The position numbers and the translations under genes are program-made. Of a stretch of 64,000 bases of DNA, positions 32,754 through 42,021 are shown piece after piece. Within the stretch, counting starts at the first letter, position 1; every line of letters starts with the position of its first letter. The DNA is taken from assembly GCA_023954375.1 (NCBI GenBank), contig JAMLIC010000003.1, positions 310,001-374,000 on the forward strand, written 5' to 3'. The notes under the pieces were generated by a model. The model saw only the letters and a list, made by a program, of their open reading frames with translations. It searched no databases and was not told the DNA's origin. Source of the stretch: Planctomycetota bacterium (GTDB lineage Bacteria; Planctomycetota; J058).

Positions 32754-35492
32754 TCAGCCGGCGCGGGTGATCGCGAGCACCTGCGCCGCGCCGTCGGTCC
32801 GCACGGCGACGACCTCGCGCGGGGCGCCGGTGGGGCGCACGCACAGGAGGTCGCCGCCCGGGCCGTCGAACGTGCCGCGGTGCTCGACCGTGCCCGCGCC
32901 GACCTCGTAGACGCGGCCCTCGGTCGACGTGAGCGCGACGAGCAGGCCGTCGGGCGTGAAGGTCAGCCGCGGCGCGTCCAGCCCCTCGCCGAAGCGGCGG
33001 GGCGGCGCGTCGTCGTCGAAGAAGACGCGGCCGCCGTCGTCGAGCGACACCGCGGCCGCGAACGGCTGATGGAGGAGCGCGAGGTCGCGCGCCGGCCGGT
33101 CGAGCCCCCAGCGGGCGACGGGGTGGGTGCCGGAGAAGCGCAGGAGCTGGCGCCCGATCGCCAGGACCGCCCGCGCGTCGCGGCCGGCGCGGAGGAGCGG
33201 GGCGTCGTCGACCGCGTCGTCCTCCTCCACCCGCGCGCCCGGCGGGGCGCCGTCGAGGACCGCGCAGGTGCCCAGCAGCCGCCCGCCGGTGGCGGCGTCG
33301 TACGCGCCGAGGACCAGCCCCCGGCTCGCGGCGTCCTCGAACAACGCCCACACGATCCCCTGCTCGTTGCTGGCGAGGGCGTACAGCCGGTCCGGCAGCC
33401 AGCCGGGGGTGCCGACCTCGACGGGACCCGAGACGGTCGTCAGCGTCAGCCGCTCGTGACCGGCGCTGACGAGCGCCCGGGCGTCGGCAGCCCAGGGTGG
33501 GACCAGCAGCAGCGGGGCCCGGCCGTCCCACCGGCAGCGCCCGCCCTCCGGTTGATCGCTCCGGTCGACCAGCGGCGTCCAGGCGCAGTGGACCCGGTGC
33601 CGCCCCTGGAGCAGCATCGTCCACAACACGCCCGCGGCCACCTCGGCCACGTGGACCGTTGCGCCGACCGGAACCCAGCTCCGCAGCTCCGCCCGCACCA
33701 CCGGCCCCCACCCGCCGCGCGCCAGCCGCCGCGCCGGCGCGCGCGCGCGCGCCGCGTCGCGCCGCGCCTGCGCGCCGAAGCGGCCGACGTCGCGCGCGAG
33801 CAGGCGGTCGGTCGGGTCGAGGCGCGAGAGCGCGTGCAGGAGCGCCTCGGTCTCGTCGGGCCCGGCGCCGCCGGCGAGCCGCTCGCCCGCGACGACGCGC
33901 GCGAGGTCCCGCGCGCGGGCCTGCACGCCGTGCTCGGGGTAGCGCGCGGCCGACGCGCCGAGCGCCCGGGCGAGGACGAGGGCGTGCCGCCCCGCCCGCG
34001 GGTCGTCGCGCAGGCGCGCGAGCAGGCGCCGGGCGTCGTCGTGGCGCGCGTGCCGCCCGAGGAGCGCGAGGCGGTCCTCGAGGCACAGGCCGGCCTGCGC
34101 GTGGCCGGGCCAGGTGTCGGCGAGGACCTCCAGGGCGTCGTCGACGCGGTCGAGCTTCGTCTCGAGCAGCCGCGCCGCCGAGAGCGGGTCGTCCTGCGCC
34201 AGGCGCGCCGCCACCGCGAGCCCGTAGGCGCGCTCCGCGTCGGCCCCGCGCTCGAGGCGCGACCAGGCGTCGCCCGCCTCCACCCAGCGCCCCTGCGCCT
34301 CGTAGAGCGCGGCCGCCTCCTGCAGGAGCCCGCCGCGCTCGAGGCAGCGCGCCGCCTCGAGCGGGCGCGCGAGCCGGTCGCGGTAGAGCGCCGCCGCCTC
34401 GCGGTGGTGCCGCCCCTGCTCGAGGGCCGACGCCGCCGACGCCAGGTCGCCGAGGAGCTCGGCGTAGACGTAGGCCGCGCGGCGGTAGCGCCCGAGGCGC
34501 AGCTCGCGCCCGGCGAGCTCGCGGTAGCGCGCGACGAGCGCCAGGTGCGTCCTCGGGTCGAGCTCCCACGCGTCGCCGGGCCCTCGCGGCCGCGCGCCGC
34601 CCTTGTAGTCGACGTCGCGCGGCGGCAGCGACGCCCCGGGCCGCGCCGGCGGCCCGCCGCCCGGCTCGCCGCGGAGCGGCAGGGCGTAGCGCAGCCCCTC
34701 GTCGGGGTCCCGGTCGAGCAGGTGCAGGAGCCGCTCGAGCTCCCGCTGCCGCGCGTCCTTCACCTGCGCGAGCGTGTCGTCGGACCAGCGCACGAGCCGG
34801 TCGAGGAGGCCGTCGCCTCTCGGCGCGTCCTCCTGCGGCTTGCCGGCCGCCCACTGGACGAGGCGAGCCGCCTGCTGCCCGAGCCAGCCGCTCCCCTGCT
34901 GCTCGCCCGGCGCCGGCGGCGCCTCGGACGGCGGGGCCGAGCCGACGTCGCCCGCCCCGTCGCGCAGGAACGCCTCGAGGGGCGGCGGGTCCTGCACCTC
35001 CACCGACACGAGGCGCAGCGGCGCCGTCGGCGGCTCGAGGTCGGTCCGCCAGGGCCGCGCGACCTGCCGCGGGGTGACGACGAGGTCGGCGAGGCCCAGC
35101 CGTGCGTCCTCCGCGAGGCGCACCAGGCCGGCGACGGGGTGGAGGAGGTGGCGCCCTGGCGCGAGCAGCCGGTCGACCTCCGCCGCGGTGACGTCGGGGG
35201 TCAGGGTGCCGTCGACCGGCAGGAGGAGCCGCTCGCCCAGCCTGCCGTAGGCAAGCGCGCGGCCGGGCGGCGCGTGCGCCGGCGGCGCGGCCGGCAGGGC
35301 GACCAGGCCGGCGCCGCCGGGGAGCGCCCACAGGTCGAACGCGCCGGCGCTGACGCCGAGCCCGGCCGCGAGGTCGGCGAGGCCCTCGAGCCAGCCCGCC
35401 GGGTCCGCGCCCGGCACGACGAAGGCCGCGGGCGAGCGGACCTCGCGCCCGGCGGGGGTCAGGGCGAGCGGGAAGGTCAGGGGCGCCGTCAC
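32754..35492 (-). CDS. MoxR-vWA-beta-propeller ternary system protein (bpX-type N-terminus, helical repeats, propeller)
   Basis: 912 aa. An N-terminal bpX-like domain (about 1-190; LALTPAGREVRSPAAFVVPG) is followed by TPR-like helices (RRAAYVYAELLGDLASAASALEQGRHHREAAALYRDRL and LEAARCLERGGLLQEAAALYEA, about 370-460). The C-terminal third looks like a beta-propeller with WD/YWTD-type strands. This architecture recurs in the MoxR-vWA-beta-propeller ternary systems described as predicted NTP-dependent conflict systems. GTG 35492 overlaps the stop of the vWA gene (GTGA). The target is unknown. Confidence 0.75.
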   Translation of the reverse strand: MTAPLTFPLALTPAGREVRSPAAFVVPGADPAGWLEGLADLAAGLGVSAGAFDLWALPGGAGLVALPAAPPAHAPPGRALAYGRLGERLLLPVDGTLTPDVTAAEVDRLLAPGRHLLHPVAGLVRLAEDARLGLADLVVTPRQVARPWRTDLEPPTAPLRLVSVEVQDPPPLEAFLRDGAGDVGSAPPSEAPPAPGEQQGSGWLGQQAARLVQWAAGKPQEDAPRGDGLLDRLVRWSDDTLAQVKDARQRELERLLHLLDRDPDEGLRYALPLRGEPGGGPPARPGASLPPRDVDYKGGARPRGPGDAWELDPRTHLALVARYRELAGRELRLGRYRRAAYVYAELLGDLASAASALEQGRHHREAAALYRDRLARPLEAARCLERGGLLQEAAALYEAQGRWVEAGDAWSRLERGADAERAYGLAVAARLAQDDPLSAARLLETKLDRVDDALEVLADTWPGHAQAGLCLEDRLALLGRHARHDDARRLLARLRDDPRAGRHALVLARALGASAARYPEHGVQARARDLARVVAGERLAGGAGPDETEALLHALSRLDPTDRLLARDVGRFGAQARRDAARARAPARRLARGGWGPVVRAELRSWVPVGATVHVAEVAAGVLWTMLLQGRHRVHCAWTPLVDRSDQPEGGRCRWDGRAPLLLVPPWAADARALVSAGHERLTLTTVSGPVEVGTPGWLPDRLYALASNEQGIVWALFEDAASRGLVLGAYDAATGGRLLGTCAVLDGAPPGARVEEDDAVDDAPLLRAGRDARAVLAIGRQLLRFSGTHPVARWGLDRPARDLALLHQPFAAAVSLDDGGRVFFDDDAPPRRFGEGLDAPRLTFTPDGLLVALTSTEGRVYEVGAGTVEHRGTFDGPGGDLLCVRPTGAPREVVAVRTDGAAQVLAITRAG

Positions 35493-38245
35493 CCGATCCC
35501 CTCGCAGAAGCGGGCCACGTGCTCGAGGACCGCCTCGGCCGCCGCGCGCGGGACGTCGCCGCCGGGGACGCCCGTGAAGTAGCGCGGGCCCACGAGCTCT
35601 CCCTGTGACGTCCAGGCGGCGAGCGGGCCCTCGGCCAGGGCGAGCGTGACCTCGACGCCCCGCGCCGGCACGAGGTGCAGGAGCCCGCGCCCGTCGAGGA
35701 AGGCGCGGCTGCCGTCGGTCCAGGCGGCGACGGCGAGCGACCAGCCCGCCCCGGCGTAGGGCTCGCGCGCCTGGAACGAGCGCCAGGCGCTCAGCCGGGC
35801 CTCGCCCGGGTGGAGCGAGCGGAGGCGGAGGCTCCCGTCGAAGCCGAGCTCGAGCGCGTGCAGGCGGCGGCGCCGCGAGACGAGCACGAGCTCGCCGCGC
35901 CCGCCCACCGCCAGCCCGCCCAGGCGCGTGCGCACCTGCGGGGCGCCCTCGAGCGCCCGGCCGAGCGCGGGCTCGACGAGGGACCGCGGGTCGAGCCGCG
36001 GGCCCGCCGGCAGCGCCGGCCGGCGCGTGCCGGCCTCGACCTCGTGGACCTCGAGGGTCATGGCGTCGCCGGCGACCGTGTAGAGGAGCAGCCGCTCGCC
36101 GTCGGACGAGACGGCCCCCACCCCCGCGTAGGAGGTGTCGCCCTCGCCCAGCCGCTCGATCCTGGCCACCGGCGCGCCCGAGAGCAGGCTGCCGTCGGCC
36201 TCGACCGCCCAGGGCCCCTCGCGCGCGCGTCGGTCCCAGAGCGCGAGCGCCCGGCGCGGGTAGCCCGAGAGCGGCTCGAGCGCCGGCCGCAGGCCGTCGG
36301 CGCCGAGCGCCAGCCAGCCGCGGTCGTCGGTGAAGAACCGCCCCATGCGCCAGGAGAGGCCGGCCGGCAGCTCGAGGCCGGGCGCCGGGGCCCCGGTCGC
36401 GAGCGCGAGCACGTCGACGTGGCGCGGGTGGACGAGGAGCAGCGCCGGCCCCTGGCGCACGACCGCCAGCGGAGGTGACGGGCAGGGGGCCCGCGCCAGC
36501 CGCGCGGGCTCGCCCGGGGCGTCGAGCGAGGCGCGCAGGAGCGTGACCTCGCCCGCGCAGGGGCCGACGAGCGCGCCGACCCGCCCCTCGTCGTCGACCT
36601 CCAGCCACACGAGCGGCCCCGCCGGGAGCTGGTCCGTGAGCTCGACCCCGCCCGTGGCGCCGAGCGGCGCCTGGAACCAGAGGAGGCGCCCGTCGCCGGT
36701 CGCGGCGACGACCCCGTGCTCCGGGTGCGCGACGGCGCGCGCCGGGTCGAACGCCGCCGGCAGGCGCAGCGGCAGCGGCCTGAGGGCGAAGATCGCCGGC
36801 GCCCTCGCCTCGCCCGCCAGCGGCGGGGCGGCCGGGCGCGGCGGCTCGAGGAGGCCGCGCAGGTCGAGGCGCGCCTGCGAGAGCGGCTTCGCGCCGCGGG
36901 CGGTGACGGCCCGCAGGCGGTAGGTCCCGTCGCGGGCCACCGTGGCCACGAGGAGCGGCGCGCTGCGGGCGGCCTGCTCGAGGGCGGGGCGGAGGTCGTC
37001 GAGCGCGTCCTCGTGGGTGACGAGCAGGCGCTCGCCGTCGCCCGCGCGCTCGGCGAACGCCGCGAGCGCCGCGCCCGGATGCGGCGCCGGGTCGAGCGCC
37101 TCGAGGTGCGCGAGGAGCCCCTCGCGCGTCGTCAGGTCGAGCGGCGCGAGCGCGCCCCGGCGCGCGGTGAACGCCTGGACCGCGCGGCGCCCGGCGCCGG
37201 CGGCGGCGGCGAGCGCGACGGCGGTGGCGAACACGCGGCCGACGCCCCACAGGCGCACCCCGGCGTCGACGAGGAGCGCGCGCCCGCCCTCGGGGGCGCG
37301 CGGCGGGGCCTCCCTGCGCAGGAAGAGCGCCTCGCCCGTGGCCACGCGCACGACGAAGGTCTCGTCGTCGTGGGCCAGCTCGCTCACGAGGAGGCGGTCG
37401 AGCGGGCCGCGGTTGGTGATGTCCGAGACGCCGCCGAGCGGCAGGTCGTCGGCCTGCGAGACGGCGCGCGGGACGTGCACGGCCGCGCGCAGGTCGCGCG
37501 CCAGGCGGGCCAGCGGGCCGAGCTCCGGGTCGGCCTGCAGCGCGTCGAGGAGCCGCCCGACGCGCAGGGCCGGCGGCTCCTCGACCTCGACCGGCGCCGG
37601 GCGCGGCGGCGCGTCGAGGCCGGTGCGGCGGCGCGCCTCGAGGAGCGCCGCCAGCTCGGCCGAGGTGCGCCGCTCGAGCCCGGCCGTGACCGCCTCGAGG
37701 TCGCGCGCGAGCGCCTCGACCCGGGGCGTGAGCGCGTCGCCGCGCTCGGCCGGGACGGCGCCCCACTCGAGCGCCTTCGCGACGGCGGGCGCGAGGTCCG
37801 GGTCGACGCGGGCCGGGGCCCCCTCGAGGACGACCTCGACCAGCGTGGCGCGGGCGTCGGGGCCGGCGCGCAGCGCGGCGGGCAGGCGGGTCACGGCCGT
37901 GAGCGCCTCGAGCGCGCGGGCGAGCCGCGGGACGAGCGGCGAGCCGCCCTCGCCCGTGACCTCGAGCGCCGCGATCACGCGGGCGAACGAGGCGTCGGCC
38001 GCCTCGAGCCACCCCTCGCGGCAGGCGCCCAGGAGGAGGACGACCGCCTGGAAGCTCGGCAGCCCCTGCGGGGCGAGGCGCGCGAGCGCGAGCGCGACCT
38101 CGGGCGCGAAGGCGATCGTGGCCCCTCCCGACGCCCCCGAGGCGGCCCACGAGAGGACCTGCCCGCCCTCGTCCCAGCCCCAGAACGTGAGCCCGTCCGG
38201 GGCCACGTAGCCGCTCGCCAGCGCCAGGACGCCCGGGTCGGTCAC
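35489..38245 (-). CDS. vWA-domain and beta-propeller protein of the ternary system
   Basis: 918 aa. The N-terminal helical region leads to a divergent vWA-like domain (about 290-430) with GGRALLVDAGVRLWGVGRVF, in which Asp-x-Gly replaces a full MIDAS motif, and DDETFVVRVATGEALFLRRE just before it. The C-terminal half is repeating beta-strand blades (propeller; for example VVAATGDGRLLWFQAPL, GAVSSDGERLLLYTV). In these systems the vWA protein is the substrate-recognition partner of the MoxR ATPase. GTG 38245 overlaps the preceding stop. Confidence 0.75.
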   Translation of the reverse strand: MTDPGVLALASGYVAPDGLTFWGWDEGGQVLSWAASGASGGATIAFAPEVALALARLAPQGLPSFQAVVLLLGACREGWLEAADASFARVIAALEVTGEGGSPLVPRLARALEALTAVTRLPAALRAGPDARATLVEVVLEGAPARVDPDLAPAVAKALEWGAVPAERGDALTPRVEALARDLEAVTAGLERRTSAELAALLEARRRTGLDAPPRPAPVEVEEPPALRVGRLLDALQADPELGPLARLARDLRAAVHVPRAVSQADDLPLGGVSDITNRGPLDRLLVSELAHDDETFVVRVATGEALFLRREAPPRAPEGGRALLVDAGVRLWGVGRVFATAVALAAAAGAGRRAVQAFTARRGALAPLDLTTREGLLAHLEALDPAPHPGAALAAFAERAGDGERLLVTHEDALDDLRPALEQAARSAPLLVATVARDGTYRLRAVTARGAKPLSQARLDLRGLLEPPRPAAPPLAGEARAPAIFALRPLPLRLPAAFDPARAVAHPEHGVVAATGDGRLLWFQAPLGATGGVELTDQLPAGPLVWLEVDDEGRVGALVGPCAGEVTLLRASLDAPGEPARLARAPCPSPPLAVVRQGPALLLVHPRHVDVLALATGAPAPGLELPAGLSWRMGRFFTDDRGWLALGADGLRPALEPLSGYPRRALALWDRRAREGPWAVEADGSLLSGAPVARIERLGEGDTSYAGVGAVSSDGERLLLYTVAGDAMTLEVHEVEAGTRRPALPAGPRLDPRSLVEPALGRALEGAPQVRTRLGGLAVGGRGELVLVSRRRRLHALELGFDGSLRLRSLHPGEARLSAWRSFQAREPYAGAGWSLAVAAWTDGSRAFLDGRGLLHLVPARGVEVTLALAEGPLAAWTSQGELVGPRYFTGVPGGDVPRAAAEAVLEHVARFCEGIG

Positions 38246-39003
38246 GACACGCTCCGGGCGAGCGACCGCGTGAGCGGGGCGAACGCGGCGTGGGCGACGC
38301 GCTCGACCGCCGCCGCGTCGCCGACGTCGCCCGACACGAGCGCCAGGTCGCCGGGCGCGAGGTCGAACAGCGCCGCCAGCGCCGCCGGGTCCAGCGCGGG
38401 CGCCAGGGCCAGGCCGGCCGGGACGGCGACGCCGCCGCGGACGACGAGGCGGGCTCCGGGGAGCGGCGGCAGGGGGCGCCCGCGCACGAGCGCCTCGGGG
38501 GCGTCGGCGCGGCGGGCGACCTCGAGCCGCACGAGGCGCGCCTGCGACGCCGTGGCCGCCCAGGCGGCGAGGGCCTCCGCGGCCACGAGGAGGGCGGTCG
38601 GCGCCTCGGGCGCGGCGGGGTCGCGCACGAGGCGCAGGGGCGCGCGGGCGCCGGGCGCCGCGTCGCGCGCCACCGCCTCGGCCGGCGCGAGCAGCGCCGC
38701 GAGCGGGCGCCAGGGGCCGGCGGGCAGGCGCCCGACGGGGAGGCGCCGGCCGGGCGGCCGCAGGGCGCCGTCCGGCGCCACCTCGAAGCGCTGGCCGCCG
38801 GTCGCGCGCAGGCGGCGGTCGAGGTCGGGGTCGAGCGCCTCGCCGCGCAGCCAGACGACGACCTCGTCGCCGCGGGCGAGGGCGCCCGCGGCCGGGTCGC
38901 CGTCGACGCAGGCCGCGACGCCCGAGGCGAGGCGCAAGGGGCCCAGCCGCGCGACGAGGCGAGCGGGGGGGCCGTCCACGCGCAGGGCCCAGGCGCCGCT
39001 CAC
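38242..39003 (-). CDS. Small ternary-system component (bpX-like domain)
   Basis: 253 aa, rich in beta strands: WALRVDGPPARLVARLGPLRLASGVAACVDG at the N-terminus and a C-terminal block PLPPLPGARLVVRGGVAVPAGL. It sits between MoxR and the vWA-propeller gene with 4-bp overlaps on both sides, the position taken by bpX-domain proteins in related operons. I could not assign the exact bpX subfamily by eye. GTG start at 39003. Confidence 0.65.
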   Translation of the reverse strand: MSGAWALRVDGPPARLVARLGPLRLASGVAACVDGDPAAGALARGDEVVVWLRGEALDPDLDRRLRATGGQRFEVAPDGALRPPGRRLPVGRLPAGPWRPLAALLAPAEAVARDAAPGARAPLRLVRDPAAPEAPTALLVAAEALAAWAATASQARLVRLEVARRADAPEALVRGRPLPPLPGARLVVRGGVAVPAGLALAPALDPAALAALFDLAPGDLALVSGDVGDAAAVERVAHAAFAPLTRSLARSVS

Positions 39004-40142
39004 GGCGCGTCGGGCGCCAGGCGCGGCCACAGCGCCTCGACCCGCCGCTCGAGCGCGGCGCGCTGGTCGTCGTCGCGCACCCAGGGGCAGCGCGCGGCGA
39101 GCGCGCCGAGGCGGTCGCGCAGGGCCGCGCGCTCGGCCGTCGGGGGCGCCTCGCCCATGCGGCGCTCGAGCCCCTCGAGGTCGCGCGCGAGCGCCTCGGC
39201 GTCGGGCGCGGCCGACGCCGCCCGCGGGTGGTCGCCCGGCGCGGCCGGCGCGTCGCCGAGGGCGTCCTGCACCAGCGCCGCGAGCACCTCGACCTGCTCC
39301 TCGGTGTCCCACACGTGGCGCACGACCCACAGGTCCGAGCGGCGCGCCGCGCCGCGACCGCAGAGGAGGGCGCTCGCGGCCACGAGGCGCTGCAGCTTGA
39401 CGGCGCGCCGGTCGGAGACGGCGATCCCGGCCGCGCGCAGCCGGCGGACCAGCGCCGCGAGCGGCGCGCGGACCTCGGCGAGGTCGACCTCGCGCAGGCG
39501 CGCCTGGAGGGCGCGGACCTCGTCGACCGAGACGGTCGGCGCGTCGTCGCGCCGCGCCTCGAGCGTCCAGCCTGCCTCGAGCACCTCGGCCAGGCGGTCC
39601 TCGGGGACGTTGTCGCACCGCGCCCGCAGGAGGAAGCGGTCGTAGAGGGCGCCGAGCGCGTCGTCCTCGGGCAGGTGGTTGCTCGCGCCGACGACGGCGA
39701 GCGTCGGCAGGGCGCGCGTCTCCCGGCCGCGCCGGAAGGCGCGCTCGTTGAGGACCGTGAGCAGGCTGTTGAGGATCGCGCTGTTGGCGTTCAGGAGCTC
39801 GTCCAGGAACACCAGGTCGGCCTCGGGGAGCATGCCCTCCGTGTTCGTCACCAGGTCGCCCTCGCGCAGGCGCCGGATGTCGAAGGGCCCGAACAGCTCG
39901 CTCGGCTCGGTGAAGCGCGTGAGCAGGTAGTCGAACGTCCGCCCGCCGAGGCGCCGCCCGAGCGCGTGCACGAGCGCGCTCTTGGCCGTCCCCGGCGGGC
40001 CGAGGAGGAACAGGTTCTCGCCCGCGACGAGCGCCACGCCGAGGAGGTCGACCACGTCGTCCTTGCCCACGAACGCGCGCTTGAGCGGCTCGAGGACCTG
40101 TCGGGCCAGGCGCGGGCCCGGCGGCTCCTGCGGCGCGGTCAC
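39000..40142 (-). CDS. MoxR-family AAA+ ATPase
   Basis: 380 aa. Walker A GPPGTAKSALV (about 48-58), Walker B LVFLDELLNAN (about 111-121), sensor-1 VVGASN and an Arg-finger region FLLRARCDN, then a C-terminal helical lid. MoxR/RavA ATPases remodel or insert metal cofactors into partners that carry vWA domains. Here it is the motor of the ternary system. GTG 40142 and the stop at 39000 both overlap neighbours. Confidence 0.92.
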   Translation of the reverse strand: MTAPQEPPGPRLARQVLEPLKRAFVGKDDVVDLLGVALVAGENLFLLGPPGTAKSALVHALGRRLGGRTFDYLLTRFTEPSELFGPFDIRRLREGDLVTNTEGMLPEADLVFLDELLNANSAILNSLLTVLNERAFRRGRETRALPTLAVVGASNHLPEDDALGALYDRFLLRARCDNVPEDRLAEVLEAGWTLEARRDDAPTVSVDEVRALQARLREVDLAEVRAPLAALVRRLRAAGIAVSDRRAVKLQRLVAASALLCGRGAARRSDLWVVRHVWDTEEQVEVLAALVQDALGDAPAAPGDHPRAASAAPDAEALARDLEGLERRMGEAPPTAERAALRDRLGALAARCPWVRDDDQRAALERRVEALWPRLAPDAP

Positions 40143-40780
40143 GCGGCGGCCTCGAGCAGGCCGAGCGCGCGCGCCACCTCGGGGGAGAGCTCGGGGCAGG
40201 CGCCCAGCGCCTCGCGCAGGGCGTCGTCGACGCGCGGGTCGCCCACCCGCGAGCGGTCGCCGCGCAGGAGGACGCGGTCGGCGTAGAGGGCGAGGAGGCC
40301 GGGGTCACGGGCGAACGCGTCGACCGGCCAGGGCCCCGGGCCGAGCGGCGCGCCGACCGACGACAGCGGCCAGGCGCGCCCGACCGCCCGGAGCCCGACG
40401 GTCAGCGCGTCGTCGTCGCCCAGGCCGCGCGCGAGGCGCAGGAGGTCGGGAAGGACCTGGAGGACGAGGTCGGCGGAGAAGACCGCCCGCGGCCCCGGCG
40501 CCGACGGGCAGGGGCGCGCGAGGGCGCCCTGGACCTCGGCGGCGGCGAGGCTCCGGTGCGCCAGCGCCTGGCAGGCGTCGAACACGAGCCACGCCGCCCA
40601 GCGCGCCGCGGGGAGGTCGAGGGCCGGGGCCGCGCCCGCGAGGTCGGCGGCCGCCCGCGCGTGCAGGGCGGCGAGCCGCGCGTCAGCGTCGTCGCCGTCG
40701 CCGGGGGCGAGGCGCGGCGCGGCCGGGACGAGGACCCGGCCGGACTCCTCCAGCGCGACGAGGAACGCGGAGAGCGACAC
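40139..40780 (-). CDS. bpX4-like helical component of the MoxR-vWA-propeller system
   Basis: 213 aa, mostly helical. The start LSAFLVALEESGRVLVPAAP and the central AARWAAWLVFDACQALAHRSL match the pattern of the small bpX4-type protein that precedes MoxR in these operons, as judged by eye. It carries no enzymatic motif. GTG 40780 lies 5 bp after the SUKH gene stop. Confidence 0.65.
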   Translation of the reverse strand: MSLSAFLVALEESGRVLVPAAPRLAPGDGDDADARLAALHARAAADLAGAAPALDLPAARWAAWLVFDACQALAHRSLAAAEVQGALARPCPSAPGPRAVFSADLVLQVLPDLLRLARGLGDDDALTVGLRAVGRAWPLSSVGAPLGPGPWPVDAFARDPGLLALYADRVLLRGDRSRVGDPRVDDALREALGACPELSPEVARALGLLEAAA

Positions 40781-40785
40781 GCCGT

Positions 40786-41691
40786 CTAGCGGCGACGGCC
40801 CGGCGCCCCCGCCTTGCCGCTGGCCTTCTTCGGCCGGGCCGCGCGGGCGGCGGGCTTCTTGGCGGCCGGCTTCTTCGCCGCCTTGGCCGCCGGCTTCTTC
40901 GCGGCCTTGGCCGCCGGCTTCTTGCCCGCCTTGGCCGGCGACGCCTTCGGCGCGGCCTTGGTCTTCGACTTCGCCGGGGCCTTCGCCGGGGCCGCGGCCT
41001 TGGCCGGCTTGGCCTTGGCGGCGGGCGCGGCCGCGACCTTCGCCGGGGCCGCCTTGCGCGCCGGGGCGACCGGGCGCGGCGCCGCGCCGTTGGCGGCCGG
41101 CCGGGCCTTGAGGCTCGCGGCGGCCGAGATCGCCCGGGCCGCCGCCGCGGCGGGCGACGTGATCGGCTTGCTCGCCGGGGCGGGCCGCGGCGCCGGGGCC
41201 GGCGCCTTCTTCTGCCCGCCGAGCTCCGGCTGGTTGACGTTCGTCAGGTCCTTCGGGGCGTCGCCCAGGAGGTCGAGGAACTCGGCGAAGCTATCGCCCA
41301 GGCGCTGCACCGCGCCCTGGTCCTCCCACTTCGACTTGGCCGACGGCTTGAGGAACACGCGGCCGGCGCCCGACAGCTCCATGTAGACGAGCGGCTTCTC
41401 GGGCGAGTCGGCGTAGGCCACGGGCATGAAGCCCTGCGGCAGCTTGCCCGACTTGCGCAGCTTCTCCGCCAGGCCCGCGGCGTCGGCGAAGGGGAAGAAG
41501 CCCCCGATCTGCCACTCCTGCTCGTTGGCGCGGAAGCCGCCGCGGCCGATCCGCCCGCCGTCGACCTGCGAGAGGAACACACGGTACGTCTCGGGGAGCG
41601 GCGCGCCGATGCGCAGCGTCGCGGCGTCGAGGACGGTCTGCGGGAGCCGCGGCCCACGGCTGCGCCAGTGCAGCTCCTTGAGATCTCGCAT
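40786..41691 (-). CDS. SUKH (SMI1/KNR4) domain protein with histone H1-like tail
   Basis: 301 aa. Residues 1-150 form a SUKH/KNR4 domain, with the hallmark APLPETYRVFLSQVDGG and FLDLLGD at its end. Residues 160-301 are an Ala/Lys/Pro tail with repeated AAKKPA and AKAAKK units, like histone H1, that probably binds DNA or nucleoids. SUKH proteins are commonly immunity factors in toxin systems. This one leads the ternary-system operon, 5 bp upstream of the bpX4-like gene. ATG 41691 was chosen; GTG 41703 or TTG 41706 are possible. Confidence 0.78.
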   Translation of the reverse strand: MRDLKELHWRSRGPRLPQTVLDAATLRIGAPLPETYRVFLSQVDGGRIGRGGFRANEQEWQIGGFFPFADAAGLAEKLRKSGKLPQGFMPVAYADSPEKPLVYMELSGAGRVFLKPSAKSKWEDQGAVQRLGDSFAEFLDLLGDAPKDLTNVNQPELGGQKKAPAPAPRPAPASKPITSPAAAAARAISAAASLKARPAANGAAPRPVAPARKAAPAKVAAAPAAKAKPAKAAAPAKAPAKSKTKAAPKASPAKAGKKPAAKAAKKPAAKAAKKPAAKKPAARAARPKKASGKAGAPGRRR

Positions 41692-41715
41692 GGTGGAGTT
41701 CACCAAGTTGCCCTG

Positions 41716-41746
41716 CCCCCTCGGCTGAGGAGTTGGCCGAGGAGGG
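41716..41746 (-). promoter_or_regulatory. Leader stem-loop upstream of the SUKH gene
   Basis: A 10-bp stem (CCTCGGC/GCCGAGG extended by C/G pairs past one bulged A) with a 10-base loop. It lies about 25 nt upstream of the SUKH start, so it would be in the mRNA leader of the ternary operon. Confidence 0.4.
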
Positions 41747-42007
41747 GGCTACGCGGCAGCAACACCCCGCCCCGGGCCCCCCCCGGCGGTTCCAAGCGGC
41801 CATGCCGCCGAGGGCGATCACCGTCCGCGGGCAGCACAGCTCGACTCCCTGCGTCAAGCACGAAGCATGGAGCGGAGAAAGTTTATCCAACACGGCAGCA
41901 GACCGCAAGACATAGCGGAGACGTGCGATCGACGGCTGCGGCCGCGGATGACGGGCCCTCGGCGGCCCACCGGGGCCCCCGGCGAACACAGCGGGCCCGG
42001 GCGTTGC

Positions 42008-42013
42008 TACCCT
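42008..42013 (+). promoter_or_regulatory. Candidate -10 element of the NtrB-like gene (leaderless)
   Basis: TACCCT ends 8 bp before the GTG start at 42022. Confidence 0.4.
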
Positions 42014-42021
42014 CGTCGCCC

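Larger units (their letters stand above)
41692..42021. other. Divergent intergenic region between the ternary system and NtrBC operons
   Basis: 330 bp with a relatively AT-rich patch (GTTTATCCAAC near 41881-41891) and a stem-loop at 41716-41746. No gene is seen. It must hold promoters for both operons. Confidence 0.5.
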
